A stretch of DNA of 57,660 nt, taken from contig JBEKVE010000001.1 in assembly GCA_049514335.1 (NCBI GenBank), positions 1 to 57,660 of the forward strand, read 5' to 3'. The DNA comes from JBEKVE01 sp049514335. GTDB lineage: Bacteria > Actinomycetota > Acidimicrobiia > Acidimicrobiales > UBA8190. Numbering within the stretch: the stretch's first letter is position 1; every line of letters begins with the position of its first letter. The translations under genes were made by a program, and so were the position numbers. Positions 6,604 to 14,695 of this stretch are shown one piece after another. Below the pieces are notes generated by a model, which searched no databases, had not been told where the DNA came from, and saw only the letters and a program-made list of their open reading frames with translations.

Positions 6604-7488
6604 GTGGACGGCCGTCCCATCGGCATGTTCGACAGCGGTTTCGGCGGCCTGACCGTGGCCCGGGCCCTGATCGACCTGGCACCGCACGAGGACCTCGTCT
6701 ACGTGGGGGACACCGGCCGCTACCCCTACGGGCCGCGCGATCTCGACGAGGTGCGGGCCTTCGCCCTGCAGATCGCCCGCTGGCTCGTCCACGAGGTGGA
6801 CGTGAAGCTCCTCGTGGTGGCGTGCAATACGGCGTCGGCCGCCGCGCTCGACACGCTGCGCTCCTCGCTGCCGGTGCCCGTGGTGGGGGTGATCGACCCC
6901 GGCGTCCGGGCGATCGCCAAGGCCACCCGCAATCGGCGCGTGGGCGTGGTGGGCACGGTGGGCACCATCCGCTCCGGCGCCTACCAACGCGCCATCGGTG
7001 AACTGGCCGTGCCCCTCGAACTGGTGCCGGCGTCGTGTCCGGGGTTCGTGGAGTTCGTCGAGCGCGGCGAGACGCGCTCGGACCAGGTGTCGGTCCTGGC
7101 CGAGCGGTTGCTGGCACCGGTGCGCGAGGCCGGGGTGGACGCGTTGCTGCTGGGGTGCACCCACTACCCCTTCCTGGCCCGCACCATCGCCGACGTCATG
7201 GGCCGCGACGTCGTGCTCGTGTCCTCGGCCGACGAGACTGCCTTCGAGGTGCACGACGTTCTCATCTCGGCCGGGATCGGCCGCGGGGGCGAAGGGGACC
7301 GCCCCGGGACCCTGCGCGTCTTCTCGTCGGGTGACGTGGAGTGGTTCCGCTCCGTAGGCGGGCGGCTGTTCGGCGGCGAGCTCGGGGCGGTGCAGGGGCT
7401 CACGTGGCCGCCACCCGAACCCGCCCCGCCCGACGCCGGCGAGGCGGGCGACGACTCCGGTGCCAGTCCCGGCGCGGCGTCGGTCTGA
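6604..7488 (+). CDS. murI: Glutamate racemase
   Basis: A 294-residue cofactor-independent racemase that makes D-glutamate for peptidoglycan. It begins GRPIGMFDSGFGGLTVAR, has YVGDTGRYPYGPR near residue 40, and carries both catalytic cysteines in VVACNTAS (Cys74) and LLGCTHYP (Cys185). The last 30 residues (Pro/Ala/Gly/Asp-rich) go beyond the usual family length. GTG start, apparently leaderless. It is followed with a short gap or overlap by the MBL hydrolase, then rph and rdgB, the same order as in M. tuberculosis. Confidence 0.95.
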   Translation: MDGRPIGMFDSGFGGLTVARALIDLAPHEDLVYVGDTGRYPYGPRDLDEVRAFALQIARWLVHEVDVKLLVVACNTASAAALDTLRSSLPVPVVGVIDPGVRAIAKATRNRRVGVVGTVGTIRSGAYQRAIGELAVPLELVPASCPGFVEFVERGETRSDQVSVLAERLLAPVREAGVDALLLGCTHYPFLARTIADVMGRDVVLVSSADETAFEVHDVLISAGIGRGGEGDRPGTLRVFSSGDVEWFRSVGGRLFGGELGAVQGLTWPPPEPAPPDAGEAGDDSGASPGAASV

Positions 7489-7504
7489 ACGGCTGTCCCC
7501 GGAC

Positions 7505-8236
7505 GTGCTCACCCTCACCGTGCTCGGCTGCGACGGCAGCCATGCCGCCGCCGGCGGCGCCGCCAGCGGCTACCTGGTGCGCTCGTGGGCGTCGGGGACA
7601 GCGGTGTGGATCGACGCCGGGCCCGGGACCTTCGCCAACCTGCAGCGCTTCACCGATCCCCTGGCGCTCGCGGCCATCGTCCTCACTCACGGCCACGGCG
7701 ACCACTTCAGCGACATCGAAGGTTTTCTCACCGCCGCCCGGTGGGTGTACGGGTTCCACCGCGAGCCCATCCCCGTCTACGCCGCACCCGGGATCCGCGA
7801 GCTGGTGCAGCAGGACATCGACGGCATCCTCGACTGGCGCCCGGTGGGCGACGGGGACGGGGCGGTGTCCGGCGACCTCCGGCTGGCGTTTAGCCGCACC
7901 GACCATCCTCCCGAGACCGTGGCGGTGCGTCTCGACGGTCCGTCGAGCGCGCTCGGCTACTCTGCGGATTCCGGTCCGGGCTGGTCGTTCTCCGCCCTCG
8001 GACCGGGTCTCGACCTCGCCCTGTGCGAGGCCACCTACACCGTCGAGCACGAAGGAACAGCCGGGCACATGAGCGGACGCCAAGCAGGGTCCAACGCCAA
8101 GGAAGCCGGGGCGCGGCGCCTCGTGGTCACGCACCGCTGGCCCACCGTCACGGCCGAGGCGATCCTGGCCGAGGCCACCGAGACCTTCGGCGGCGATGTC
8201 GAGCAGGCGGCCGTGGGCCGCGGCTACTCGCTGTGA
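7505..8236 (+). CDS. MBL-fold metallo-hydrolase, Rv1339-like cyclic nucleotide phosphodiesterase
   Basis: A 243-residue metallo-beta-lactamase-fold enzyme. TVLGCDGSHAAAGGAASGYL is at the N-terminus and the metal motif THGHGDHFSD is at residues 61-70. A late histidine motif GHMSGRQAG and the VVTHRWP segment supply other ligands. By position (murI-this-rph-rdgB) and sequence it is the counterpart of Rv1339, reported as an atypical cAMP phosphodiesterase; RNase Z-like activity is the alternative. The GTG at 7505 places the protein start as in the family. A GTG at 7460, inside murI, would add 15 residues that look unrelated. Confidence 0.85.
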   Translation: MLTLTVLGCDGSHAAAGGAASGYLVRSWASGTAVWIDAGPGTFANLQRFTDPLALAAIVLTHGHGDHFSDIEGFLTAARWVYGFHREPIPVYAAPGIRELVQQDIDGILDWRPVGDGDGAVSGDLRLAFSRTDHPPETVAVRLDGPSSALGYSADSGPGWSFSALGPGLDLALCEATYTVEHEGTAGHMSGRQAGSNAKEAGARRLVVTHRWPTVTAEAILAEATETFGGDVEQAAVGRGYSL

Positions 8237-8246
8237 GCGGCGGACG

Positions 8247-8999
8247 ATGACCACCGACGTGCGGGCTCTGCGCCATGACGGGCGCACCGTGGACGACCTG
8301 CGGCCCGTGTCGTTCGTCCGTGACTTCACCGAGCTCGCCAACGGCTCGGTGCTCGTGTCCATGGGCAGGACGATGGTCCTGTGCACGGCCTCGGTGGAAG
8401 AGCGCGTCCCCCCCTGGATGCGCGGCTCGGGCAAGGGCTGGGTGACGGCGGAGTACTCGCTGTTGCCGGGCTCCTCGGCCGAGCGCGTGGGCCGGGAGGC
8501 GGCCAAGGGCAAGCAGTCGGGGCGCACCCACGAGATCCAGCGCCTCATCGGTCGGTCGCTGCGAGCGGTCACCGACCTCGTGGTCATGGGCGAAATGCAG
8601 GTCACCGTGGACTGCGACGTCCTGCAGGCCGACGGGGGCACGCGCACGGCCTCGATCTGCGGCGCCTACGTGGCGCTGCACGACTGCTTCACGCGGCTCG
8701 TGCAGAAGCGGGTGCTGTCGGCCCAGCCGCTCACTGAGCCGTGCGCGGCGGTGTCGGTGGGGGTGGTGGACGGCGCGTGCCTCCTCGACCTCGACTACTC
8801 CGAGGACTCGCGCGCCGAGGTGGACATGAACGTCGTCATGACGGGCTCGGGGCGCTTCATCGAGGTCCAGGGCACCGCCGAGGGCATGGCCTTCACCCGC
8901 GGCGAGCTCGACGAGCTGCTGGCACTGGCGGGGAGCGGCATCGCCGCCCTGCTCGACGCCCAGCAGGCCGTGGTGGCCGAGCCCCCCGCCCCTCGGTGA
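8247..8999 (+). CDS. rph: Ribonuclease PH (tRNA 3'-end exonuclease)
   Basis: A 250-residue phosphorolytic exoribonuclease that trims the 3' ends of tRNA precursors. Hallmarks are GSVLVSMGRTMVLCTASVEE near residue 35, EYSLLPGSSAER followed by the RTHEIQRLIGRSLRAV block near residue 95, DCDVLQADGGTRTASICGAY near residue 130, and DLDYSEDSRAEVDMNVVMT near 180. Nothing essential is missing. The ATG at 8247 lies 10 bases after the upstream gene. The stop overlaps a possible GTG start for rdgB. Confidence 0.96.
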   Translation: MTTDVRALRHDGRTVDDLRPVSFVRDFTELANGSVLVSMGRTMVLCTASVEERVPPWMRGSGKGWVTAEYSLLPGSSAERVGREAAKGKQSGRTHEIQRLIGRSLRAVTDLVVMGEMQVTVDCDVLQADGGTRTASICGAYVALHDCFTRLVQKRVLSAQPLTEPCAAVSVGVVDGACLLDLDYSEDSRAEVDMNVVMTGSGRFIEVQGTAEGMAFTRGELDELLALAGSGIAALLDAQQAVVAEPPAPR

Positions 9000-9103
9000 C
9001 CCCCCCGGCCGGCCCGGGGGGCACCGGCGCCCCGCGGGGCGCGGCCAACGGAACGGGCAACGGGACCGACGGGGCCCGGGGCGACGGCCCCCACCGCCTG
9101 CGG

Positions 9104-9700
9104 ATGGTGCTCGCCACCGCCAACCCCGACAAGGCGTCCGAGATCGCCGCCATCGTGGCCGACGTGGCCGGCGACCGTGTCGAGCTCGTCGCCCGTCCCA
9201 CGGCTGTGGCCGAGGTGGAGGAGACCGGCGACACCCTCGAGGACAACGCCCGGCTCAAGGCGCAGGCCCTCGCTGGCGCCACCGGCCTGCCCGCCATGGC
9301 CGACGACACCGGCCTCGAGGTCGACGCCCTCGACGGTGCGCCGGGCGTGTACTCGTCGCGCTTCGCCGGGGCGCACGCCTCCTACGACGACAACGTGGCC
9401 AAGCTCCTGGCCGAGCTGGCGGCGGCGGGGGCGTCGGGTCCCGACGCCCGCCGGGCGCGCTTTCGCACCGTGGCGGTGGCCACCTTCCCCGGCGGGCGCG
9501 AGGTGGTGGCCCACGGGGTGGTGGAGGGCACCATCGCCGAGGAGCGCCGCGGGTCGGGGGGGTTCGGCTACGACCCCGTGTTCGCTCCCGACAGCGGCGA
9601 GGGTCGGACCTTCGCCGAGATGTCCGCGGCCGAGAAGAACGCCTCCTCCCACCGGGCCCGCGCCTTCCGGGCGCTCGTGGTGGGGCTGCTCCAGGCCTGA
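9104..9700 (+). CDS. rdgB: dITP/XTP pyrophosphatase (RdgB/HAM1 family)
   Basis: A nucleotide-house-cleaning enzyme that removes non-canonical purine triphosphates. It has MVLATANPDKASEI at the N-terminus, GDTLEDNARLKAQA, ADDTGLEVDALDGAPGVYSSR and GGFGYDPVF, followed by FAEMSAAEKNASSHRARA; all active-site blocks are present. With the ATG at 9104 it is 198 residues, the family's normal length. A GTG at 8996 overlaps the rph stop as GTGA and would add 36 Gly/Ala/Pro-rich residues with no family counterpart. The coupled start cannot be ruled out. Confidence 0.93.
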   Translation: MVLATANPDKASEIAAIVADVAGDRVELVARPTAVAEVEETGDTLEDNARLKAQALAGATGLPAMADDTGLEVDALDGAPGVYSSRFAGAHASYDDNVAKLLAELAAAGASGPDARRARFRTVAVATFPGGREVVAHGVVEGTIAEERRGSGGFGYDPVFAPDSGEGRTFAEMSAAEKNASSHRARAFRALVVGLLQA

Positions 9701-9720
9701 CCGCTCGGGTAGCGAGACCG

Positions 9721-10602
9721 CTAGCGCAGGCGCCACTCCACGCGCTCGCCCGACGCGAAGCGGGCCTGGCCCAGGGCCAGGGCCTCAGGGTCGTTGCCGA
9801 GACCCACGAAGGCCCATCCGAGGCCGAGAGCCTGCGCCCGCGACAGCTCGCGTCCCGCCCACAGGGCCCGCAGCGTCCCCTGCACGGCCACGGGATGGGC
9901 CTTGGCGATCACGCCGGCCGCCCAGGCGGCCCGGTCGCGCAGCTCGCCACCCGCCACGACCTCGGTGACGAGCCCGATCTGCAGGGCCCGCTCGGCGCTC
10001 ATGCGCTCCTCGCTGCCGAGGAGCGTCATGCGCACCAGGTCGCCGAAGGGCATGCGCCCCGTCATCTGCAGCGGCTCGAAGGAGGCGGCCATGTTGAACG
10101 TGAGGTGGGGGTCGAAGAAGGTGGCGTGCTCGGCGGCGATGATGAAGTCCACCTCGCCCAGCATGTAGAACGCCCCCCCGCAGGCGATGCCGTTGACCGC
10201 GGCGATGACCGGCTTCCACAAGTCGTTGCTCTTGGGCCCAAGGTTCTCGCCCGGGTCGTCGAACATGAACGGGGTGGTGCCCGACCCGATGTGGATGGGC
10301 TCGTCGCCGGAGCCGGAGCCGGAGCCGGTGTCGGGCTCGGCCACGCCGCGCCCGCCCGCCCGCCCCGCCCGGGGGCCGTCGGCCATGGCCTCGGAGCGGT
10401 CGATGCCGGTGCAGAAGGCTTTGTCGCCTGCGCCCGTGAGCACGATGACGCGCACGTCGTCGTGGCGCCGGAGCCAGCGCCACAGGGTGCGCAGCTCGCG
10501 CTGCATGACGGTGTTGAAGGAGTTGAGGACCTGGGGCCGGTTGAGCGTGACCCAGGCCACGCCGCCCTCCTCCTCGTAGCCGAGGGTCTCGAACTCGGGC
10601 AT
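9721..10602 (-). CDS. Enoyl-CoA hydratase/isomerase (crotonase) family protein
   Basis: A 293-residue crotonase-fold protein. AWVTLNRPQVLNSFN starts the fold, GDKAFCTGIDRSEAMADG forms the first part of the oxyanion hole, and KPVIAAVNGIACGGAFYMLGE the second. A Gly/Ser/Glu-rich insert (DTGSGSGSGDEP) of roughly 40 residues lies between them, longer than usual. A GAGGAGG ribosome site lies just before the ATG at 10602. It probably acts in fatty acid, branched-chain or steroid side-chain breakdown, with the hydratase and dehydrogenase genes that follow divergently. The usual pair of glutamates is not obvious, so the exact reaction is open. Confidence 0.88.
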   Translation of the reverse strand: MPEFETLGYEEEGGVAWVTLNRPQVLNSFNTVMQRELRTLWRWLRRHDDVRVIVLTGAGDKAFCTGIDRSEAMADGPRAGRAGGRGVAEPDTGSGSGSGDEPIHIGSGTTPFMFDDPGENLGPKSNDLWKPVIAAVNGIACGGAFYMLGEVDFIIAAEHATFFDPHLTFNMAASFEPLQMTGRMPFGDLVRMTLLGSEERMSAERALQIGLVTEVVAGGELRDRAAWAAGVIAKAHPVAVQGTLRALWAGRELSRAQALGLGWAFVGLGNDPEALALGQARFASGERVEWRLR

Positions 10603-10852
10603 CGCCCTCCTCGCCGTGCGCCATTCCCGCCCTGGCCGGCCGGGCCGCGGGCACGGTAGCAGGGCCCGTCGGCGCCCAGCACACCCCGGGAGCGACGCCG
10701 CCGCGGGGCCGGCCGCCGGCGGGCGGCCGAGCACCCCGGCGCCCCCCGGTCCAGCCCGGGATCGAGTCGCACCGCCGCGGCCGCCCCGGCTACGTTCTGG
10801 CTCCGGCAGCACCGCACCACCACGGTCCGCGGCCCGCACGAAAAGGACGACG

Positions 10853-11350
10853 ATGAGCGACGACGAGCTGCGCAAGATCATCGGCAAGCCCATGAGCAAG
10901 TCGAAGGTGGTCGTCGAGCGCGGGCCCGTGGCCAACTTCGCCACGGCCGTGTGCGACGCCAACCCCGTGTACCGCGACCCCCGGGCGGCGGCCGAGGCGG
11001 GGCTGGCGGCCATCCCCGCTCCTCCCACCTTCCCCTTCGTCATGCAGGCCTGGGGGGAGTTCGCCGAGGACCAGCCGGCGGACCGCCCCAAGGGCAACCC
11101 CCTCGGTGAGGTCATCGGGCCCCTCATGGCCAAGGGCGGCATCATCCTCCACGGCGAGCAGGAGTTCCTCTACCACCGGCCCGTCTTCGTGGGTGACGTG
11201 CTCGTCGGAGAGGGCCACGTGGTCGACGCCTACACCAAGGAGTCGAAGGGCAAGACCATGACCTTCATCGTCACCGAGACCGTGTGGCGCGACGACGCCA
11301 CCGGCGACCCCGTGGTCACGTCGCGCTTCAACGTGATCCACCGGGCCTGA
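10853..11350 (+). CDS. MaoC-like dehydratase N-terminal-domain protein (HadA/FAS1-type hot-dog)
   Basis: A 165-residue hot-dog-fold protein of the type that pairs with a short MaoC partner, like HadA with HadB. It begins with a helix (DDELRKIIGKPMSK) and has NPVYRDPRAAAEAGL, then PPTFPFVM, then HGEQEFLYHRPVFVGDVL. It lacks the full MaoC active-site signature, which lies in the partner at 14216. Together they probably hydrate enoyl-CoA (or dehydrate 3-hydroxyacyl thioesters). A TACGTT box at 10791-10796 could serve as its -10, with a leader of about 50 bases. DoxX and acyl-CoA dehydrogenase genes lie between the two subunits. Confidence 0.8.
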   Translation: MSDDELRKIIGKPMSKSKVVVERGPVANFATAVCDANPVYRDPRAAAEAGLAAIPAPPTFPFVMQAWGEFAEDQPADRPKGNPLGEVIGPLMAKGGIILHGEQEFLYHRPVFVGDVLVGEGHVVDAYTKESKGKTMTFIVTETVWRDDATGDPVVTSRFNVIHRA

Positions 11351-11424
11351 TCCGGGCAAGCTGCGGAGCATCGCCGCGGCCCCGGCCATGAAGGCCCGAT
11401 CCGGCTGATGCTAGAACGAACCCG

Positions 11425-11874
11425 GTGAAGACCTCCCTGCTCACAGCCCCGCACTGGGCGGCGGTGCTGCGCATCGGCCTCGGGCTGTGGTGGCTCGAGA
11501 GCTTCCGCCACAAGAACCTCGAGGCGTGGATCAAGCGTCAAGCGGGGATCAAATGGGCGGCCGACATCGCCGGCAAGCACCGGTGGTCCATCGTGCGCAA
11601 GGGCTTCGAGGTCACGGTGAAGCCCCATCCCCAGGCCATGACGTGGGTGGTGCTGTCGAGCGAGCTGGCCCTCGGTCTGGGCCTCACGCTCGGGTTCCTC
11701 ACCCCGGTGGCGGCCTTCGCCAGCATCGCCCTCAACCTCCTCTACTTCGTCCTCATGATCCACGACTGGGCGGAGCAGGGACAGAACCTCATGATGGTGC
11801 TGGCGGCGGCTGTGGTCCTCGGCCTCCACGGGGGACAGACGTGGTCGATCGACCACGCCATCGGGCTGTTCTGA
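11425..11874 (+). CDS. DoxX family membrane protein
   Basis: A 149-residue protein with about four hydrophobic segments: around residues 10-25, 72-88, 90-112 and 120-138. The N-terminus APHWAAVLRIGLGLWWLESFRHK is the typical DoxX start, and a charged stretch of about 45 residues follows before the next membrane segment. Family members are inner-membrane proteins linked to thiosulfate:quinone oxidation or redox stress, but most are uncharacterised. The GTG lies 7 bases after TAGAAC, without a Shine-Dalgarno. Its place inside an acyl-CoA operon gives no clear clue. Confidence 0.75.
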   Translation: MKTSLLTAPHWAAVLRIGLGLWWLESFRHKNLEAWIKRQAGIKWAADIAGKHRWSIVRKGFEVTVKPHPQAMTWVVLSSELALGLGLTLGFLTPVAAFASIALNLLYFVLMIHDWAEQGQNLMMVLAAAVVLGLHGGQTWSIDHAIGLF

Positions 11875-11892
11875 AAGGCGAGGAGGCGGGCA

Positions 11893-14121
11893 ATGCCCAT
11901 CGGCATCGGTGAGGACCACGAGGAGCTGCGTCGCACGGTGCGCCGCTGGCTCGAGTCGCGCTGTCCCCCCGCCGTGCCCCGGGCCCTGCTCGACGCCGAG
12001 TCGGAGACGGCCCCGCCGTTCTGGGACGAGCTCGCCGCCCAGGGCTGGCTCGGCATCCACGTGGCCGAGGAGTACGGCGGCCAGGGCTTCGGTCTTCTGG
12101 AGTTGGCCGTGGTGGTGGAGGAGATGGCCCGGGCCGTCGTGCCGGGTCCGGTCGTGCCCACCATGCTGGCCGCCGCCGTGGTGAGTGCCGGGGCCGCCGA
12201 GGACCAGCGCAAGGCTCTGCTGGCGCCGCTGGTGGACGGCTCGTGCCCGGCCGCCGTGGCCCTGCCCGCCAGCGCCGTCCTGACGGGGACGCCGACGGCC
12301 GACGGCGGCCTGGTGCTCGAGGGCGAGGTCGTCCCCGTGCTGGCTGTGGCCCTGGCCCGGCGCCTGGTCGCCCCGGTGTCGGTTCCCGCCGGTGACGGGG
12401 GGGAGGCGACGCTGCAGTGGTGCGTGCTCGACCTCGACGCCGCCGGCGTCACCGTCGAGCCCCTGGCCAGCCTGGACCCCACCCGCCGGGTGGGGCGGGT
12501 GCGGGTGCAGGGCGTGGCCCTGGCGGCCGAGCGCCGGCTGCCCGAGGCGTCGGACGCCCTCGTGCGCGACCTGGCGCTCGTGGTGGCGGCGGCCGAGTGC
12601 GCCGGCGGAGCGCGTTGGTGCCTCGAGGTGGGCACCGAGCACGCCCGTGACCGCCGCCAGTTCGGACGTCCCATCGGCCAGTTCCAGGCCATCAAGCACC
12701 GGCTGGCCGACATGCTCGTGACCGTGGAGCAGGTCACGGCGCTCGCCTGGGACGCAGCCCAGGCCGCCGACGCGGGCGAGGTCTCCCAGGCCGGGTTGTC
12801 GGCCATCCTGGCCGGCGCCCTCGTGCTCGACGCCTACGTGGAGTGCGCCAAGGGCTGCATCCAGGTCCTGGGGGGCATGGGCTTCACCTGGGAGCACGAC
12901 GCCCACCTCCACCTGCGACGGGCGCTGACGCTGCGCCAGCTGGTGGGGCCGAGCGCGGCACTGCGGGTCGAGGCCTCGCGCACGGCCGTGGCCGGGAGCC
13001 GTCGTCGGCTCGCCATCGAGCTCCCCGAGGATGCCGAGGCGGTGCGCGCCGAGGTGCACGCGGCCGTGGCCGAGGTGGCGGCGGCCACCGAACCCGATGA
13101 GCGCCGTCGCCGCCTGGTGGACGCCGGCCTGCTCACCCCCCACTGGCCGGCGCCGTGGGGACGAGGCGCAGGACCGGTGGAGCAGCTCGTCATCGACGAG
13201 GAGCTGGCGGCGGTGAAGGTCCACCGGCCCAACCTGGCCGTGGGGGCGTGGGCCCTGCCCACGATCATCGCCCACGGCACCGAGGCCCAGCAGGAGCGGT
13301 GGGTGGGACCGACGCTGCGCGGCGACATGGTGTGGTGCCAGCTGTTCAGCGAGCCCGGCGCCGGGAGCGATCTCGCCTCGCTGTCGACACGCGCCACGCG
13401 CGACGGCGCCGGGTGGGTGCTCAACGGGCAGAAGGTGTGGACCTCCATCGCCCGGCAGGCCCACTGGGGGATCTGCCTGGCCCGCACCGACCCCGACGCC
13501 CCCAAGCACGAAGGCATCACCTACTTCATCGTGGACATGCGCAGCGCCGGCATCGAGGTTCGTCCGCTGCGCGAGATCACCGGCGACGCCATGTTCAACG
13601 AGGTCTTCTTCACCGACGTGTTCGTCCCCGACGACTGCGTGGTGGGTGCGGTGAACGGCGGGTGGCGCCTGGCGCGCACCACGCTCGCCAACGAGCGCGT
13701 GTCCATGGCGTCGGGGGCGACCTTCGGCTTCGGTGTGGAGTGGATCCTGCGCACGCTCCAGGCGCAGGAGCATCCCGACCCCGTCGTCCTCGACGAGCTC
13801 GGCGGCTTGCTGGCCGAGGCGCAGTCGGTGGCGCTGCTCGGGGCCCGCTCCACCCTGCGCTCGGTGTCGGGCGTGGAGCCCGGGCCCGAGGCGAGCGTGC
13901 GCAAGCTGCTCGGCGCCGAGCACGAGCAGCGGGTGCAGGAGCTCGGCCTCACCCTGCTCGGCCCGCTCGGGGCCACGGTGGAGGGCGACGCCGGGCGGTG
14001 GGCCCGGGGCTTTCTCTCCACCCGGTGCCTCACCATCGCCGGGGGCACGAGCGAGGTGCAGCGCAACGTCATCGGCGAGCGCATCCTGGGCCTACCCCGC
14101 GACCCCGAGCCCGGGGCTTAG
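11893..14121 (+). CDS. Double-domain acyl-CoA dehydrogenase (fused heterodimer type)
   Basis: A 742-residue protein with two acyl-CoA dehydrogenase domains in tandem, each about 370 residues. The N-terminal half has RQFGRPIGQFQAIKHRLADM and CIQVLGGMGFTWEHD but no AGSD flavin motif. The C-terminal half has FSEPGAGSDLAS, NGQKVWTS and the end motif TIAGGTSEVQRNVIGERILG but no RxFGRP block. The halves therefore complement each other, like the alpha2beta2 FadE pairs (ChsE1-ChsE2) of steroid side-chain breakdown, here fused. It introduces a 2,3-double bond into an acyl-CoA using FAD. ATG start with GAGGAGG upstream. Confidence 0.9.
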   Translation: MPIGIGEDHEELRRTVRRWLESRCPPAVPRALLDAESETAPPFWDELAAQGWLGIHVAEEYGGQGFGLLELAVVVEEMARAVVPGPVVPTMLAAAVVSAGAAEDQRKALLAPLVDGSCPAAVALPASAVLTGTPTADGGLVLEGEVVPVLAVALARRLVAPVSVPAGDGGEATLQWCVLDLDAAGVTVEPLASLDPTRRVGRVRVQGVALAAERRLPEASDALVRDLALVVAAAECAGGARWCLEVGTEHARDRRQFGRPIGQFQAIKHRLADMLVTVEQVTALAWDAAQAADAGEVSQAGLSAILAGALVLDAYVECAKGCIQVLGGMGFTWEHDAHLHLRRALTLRQLVGPSAALRVEASRTAVAGSRRRLAIELPEDAEAVRAEVHAAVAEVAAATEPDERRRRLVDAGLLTPHWPAPWGRGAGPVEQLVIDEELAAVKVHRPNLAVGAWALPTIIAHGTEAQQERWVGPTLRGDMVWCQLFSEPGAGSDLASLSTRATRDGAGWVLNGQKVWTSIARQAHWGICLARTDPDAPKHEGITYFIVDMRSAGIEVRPLREITGDAMFNEVFFTDVFVPDDCVVGAVNGGWRLARTTLANERVSMASGATFGFGVEWILRTLQAQEHPDPVVLDELGGLLAEAQSVALLGARSTLRSVSGVEPGPEASVRKLLGAEHEQRVQELGLTLLGPLGATVEGDAGRWARGFLSTRCLTIAGGTSEVQRNVIGERILGLPRDPEPGA

Positions 14122-14215
14122 AGCGGGGCCCGCACGGGGGGATCCTTCCGGCGGGGCGGTTTTGACAGCACGGGGACGGGCCGCGCAAGCTGCCCGAGCC
14201 AAGGAGGGGACCGCA

Positions 14216-14635
14216 ATGGGTCAGGCCACACTGCAGTTCGACGAGGTCAAGGAAGGCGACGAGGCCCCCGTGAAGCGCCACACGCTGACGCGGACCGACC
14301 TCGTCCGCTACGCCGGCGCATCGGGGGACTACAACCCCATGCACCACGACGAGGTGAAGGCCACGGCTGCGGGCCAGCCGAGCGTCTTCGGCCACGGCAT
14401 GTTCTCCATGGGCCTGCTCGGTGCGGCGCTCACCGATTACGTGGGGGCGGGCAACGTCACCAGCTACCGGGTTCGCTTCGCCCGCCAGACCTGGCCCGAC
14501 GAGGAGCTGTCGACGCGCATCGTGGTCACCGCCAAGCGCGTGGAGGATGGCCGGAACCTCGTCGACCTCGAGTGCACGCTGGCCAACGCCGAGGGCGAGG
14601 TCAAGGTGACGGGCGAGGCCACCGCGGCGCTGTGA
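14216..14635 (+). CDS. MaoC-like (R)-specific enoyl-CoA hydratase subunit (HadB-like)
   Basis: A 139-residue hot-dog-fold protein with the full MaoC signature: YAGASGDYNPMHHDE (catalytic Asp and His, near residue 40) and FGHGMFSMGLLGAAL (near residue 60). It is the catalytic partner expected for the hot-dog subunit at 10853. The ATG has a strong AAGGAGGGG site 5-6 bases upstream. The fused acyl-CoA dehydrogenase just before it makes the substrate for hydration, so the cluster carries consecutive oxidation and hydration steps. The substrate is not known; steroid side-chains or fatty acids are the likely options. Confidence 0.88.
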   Translation: MGQATLQFDEVKEGDEAPVKRHTLTRTDLVRYAGASGDYNPMHHDEVKATAAGQPSVFGHGMFSMGLLGAALTDYVGAGNVTSYRVRFARQTWPDEELSTRIVVTAKRVEDGRNLVDLECTLANAEGEVKVTGEATAAL

Positions 14636-14695
14636 GGACGGAGCCCCCCGGGTAAGGTCCAGCGGGGACCGGAACCACACGGGGAGGGAGCGCCA

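Noticed and set aside
9104..9108. GTG at 8996 as the rdgB start
   Set aside because: It gives GTGA coupling to rph, but adds 36 low-complexity residues not seen in the family; kept only as an alternative.
11230..13923. An 897-residue minus-strand frame
   Set aside because: It is antisense to the double acyl-CoA dehydrogenase; its His/Gly/Arg-rich composition is typical of shadow frames in GC-rich DNA.
14162..14167. TTGACA before the MaoC gene as a -35 box
   Set aside because: No -10-like hexamer lies 16-18 bases downstream.
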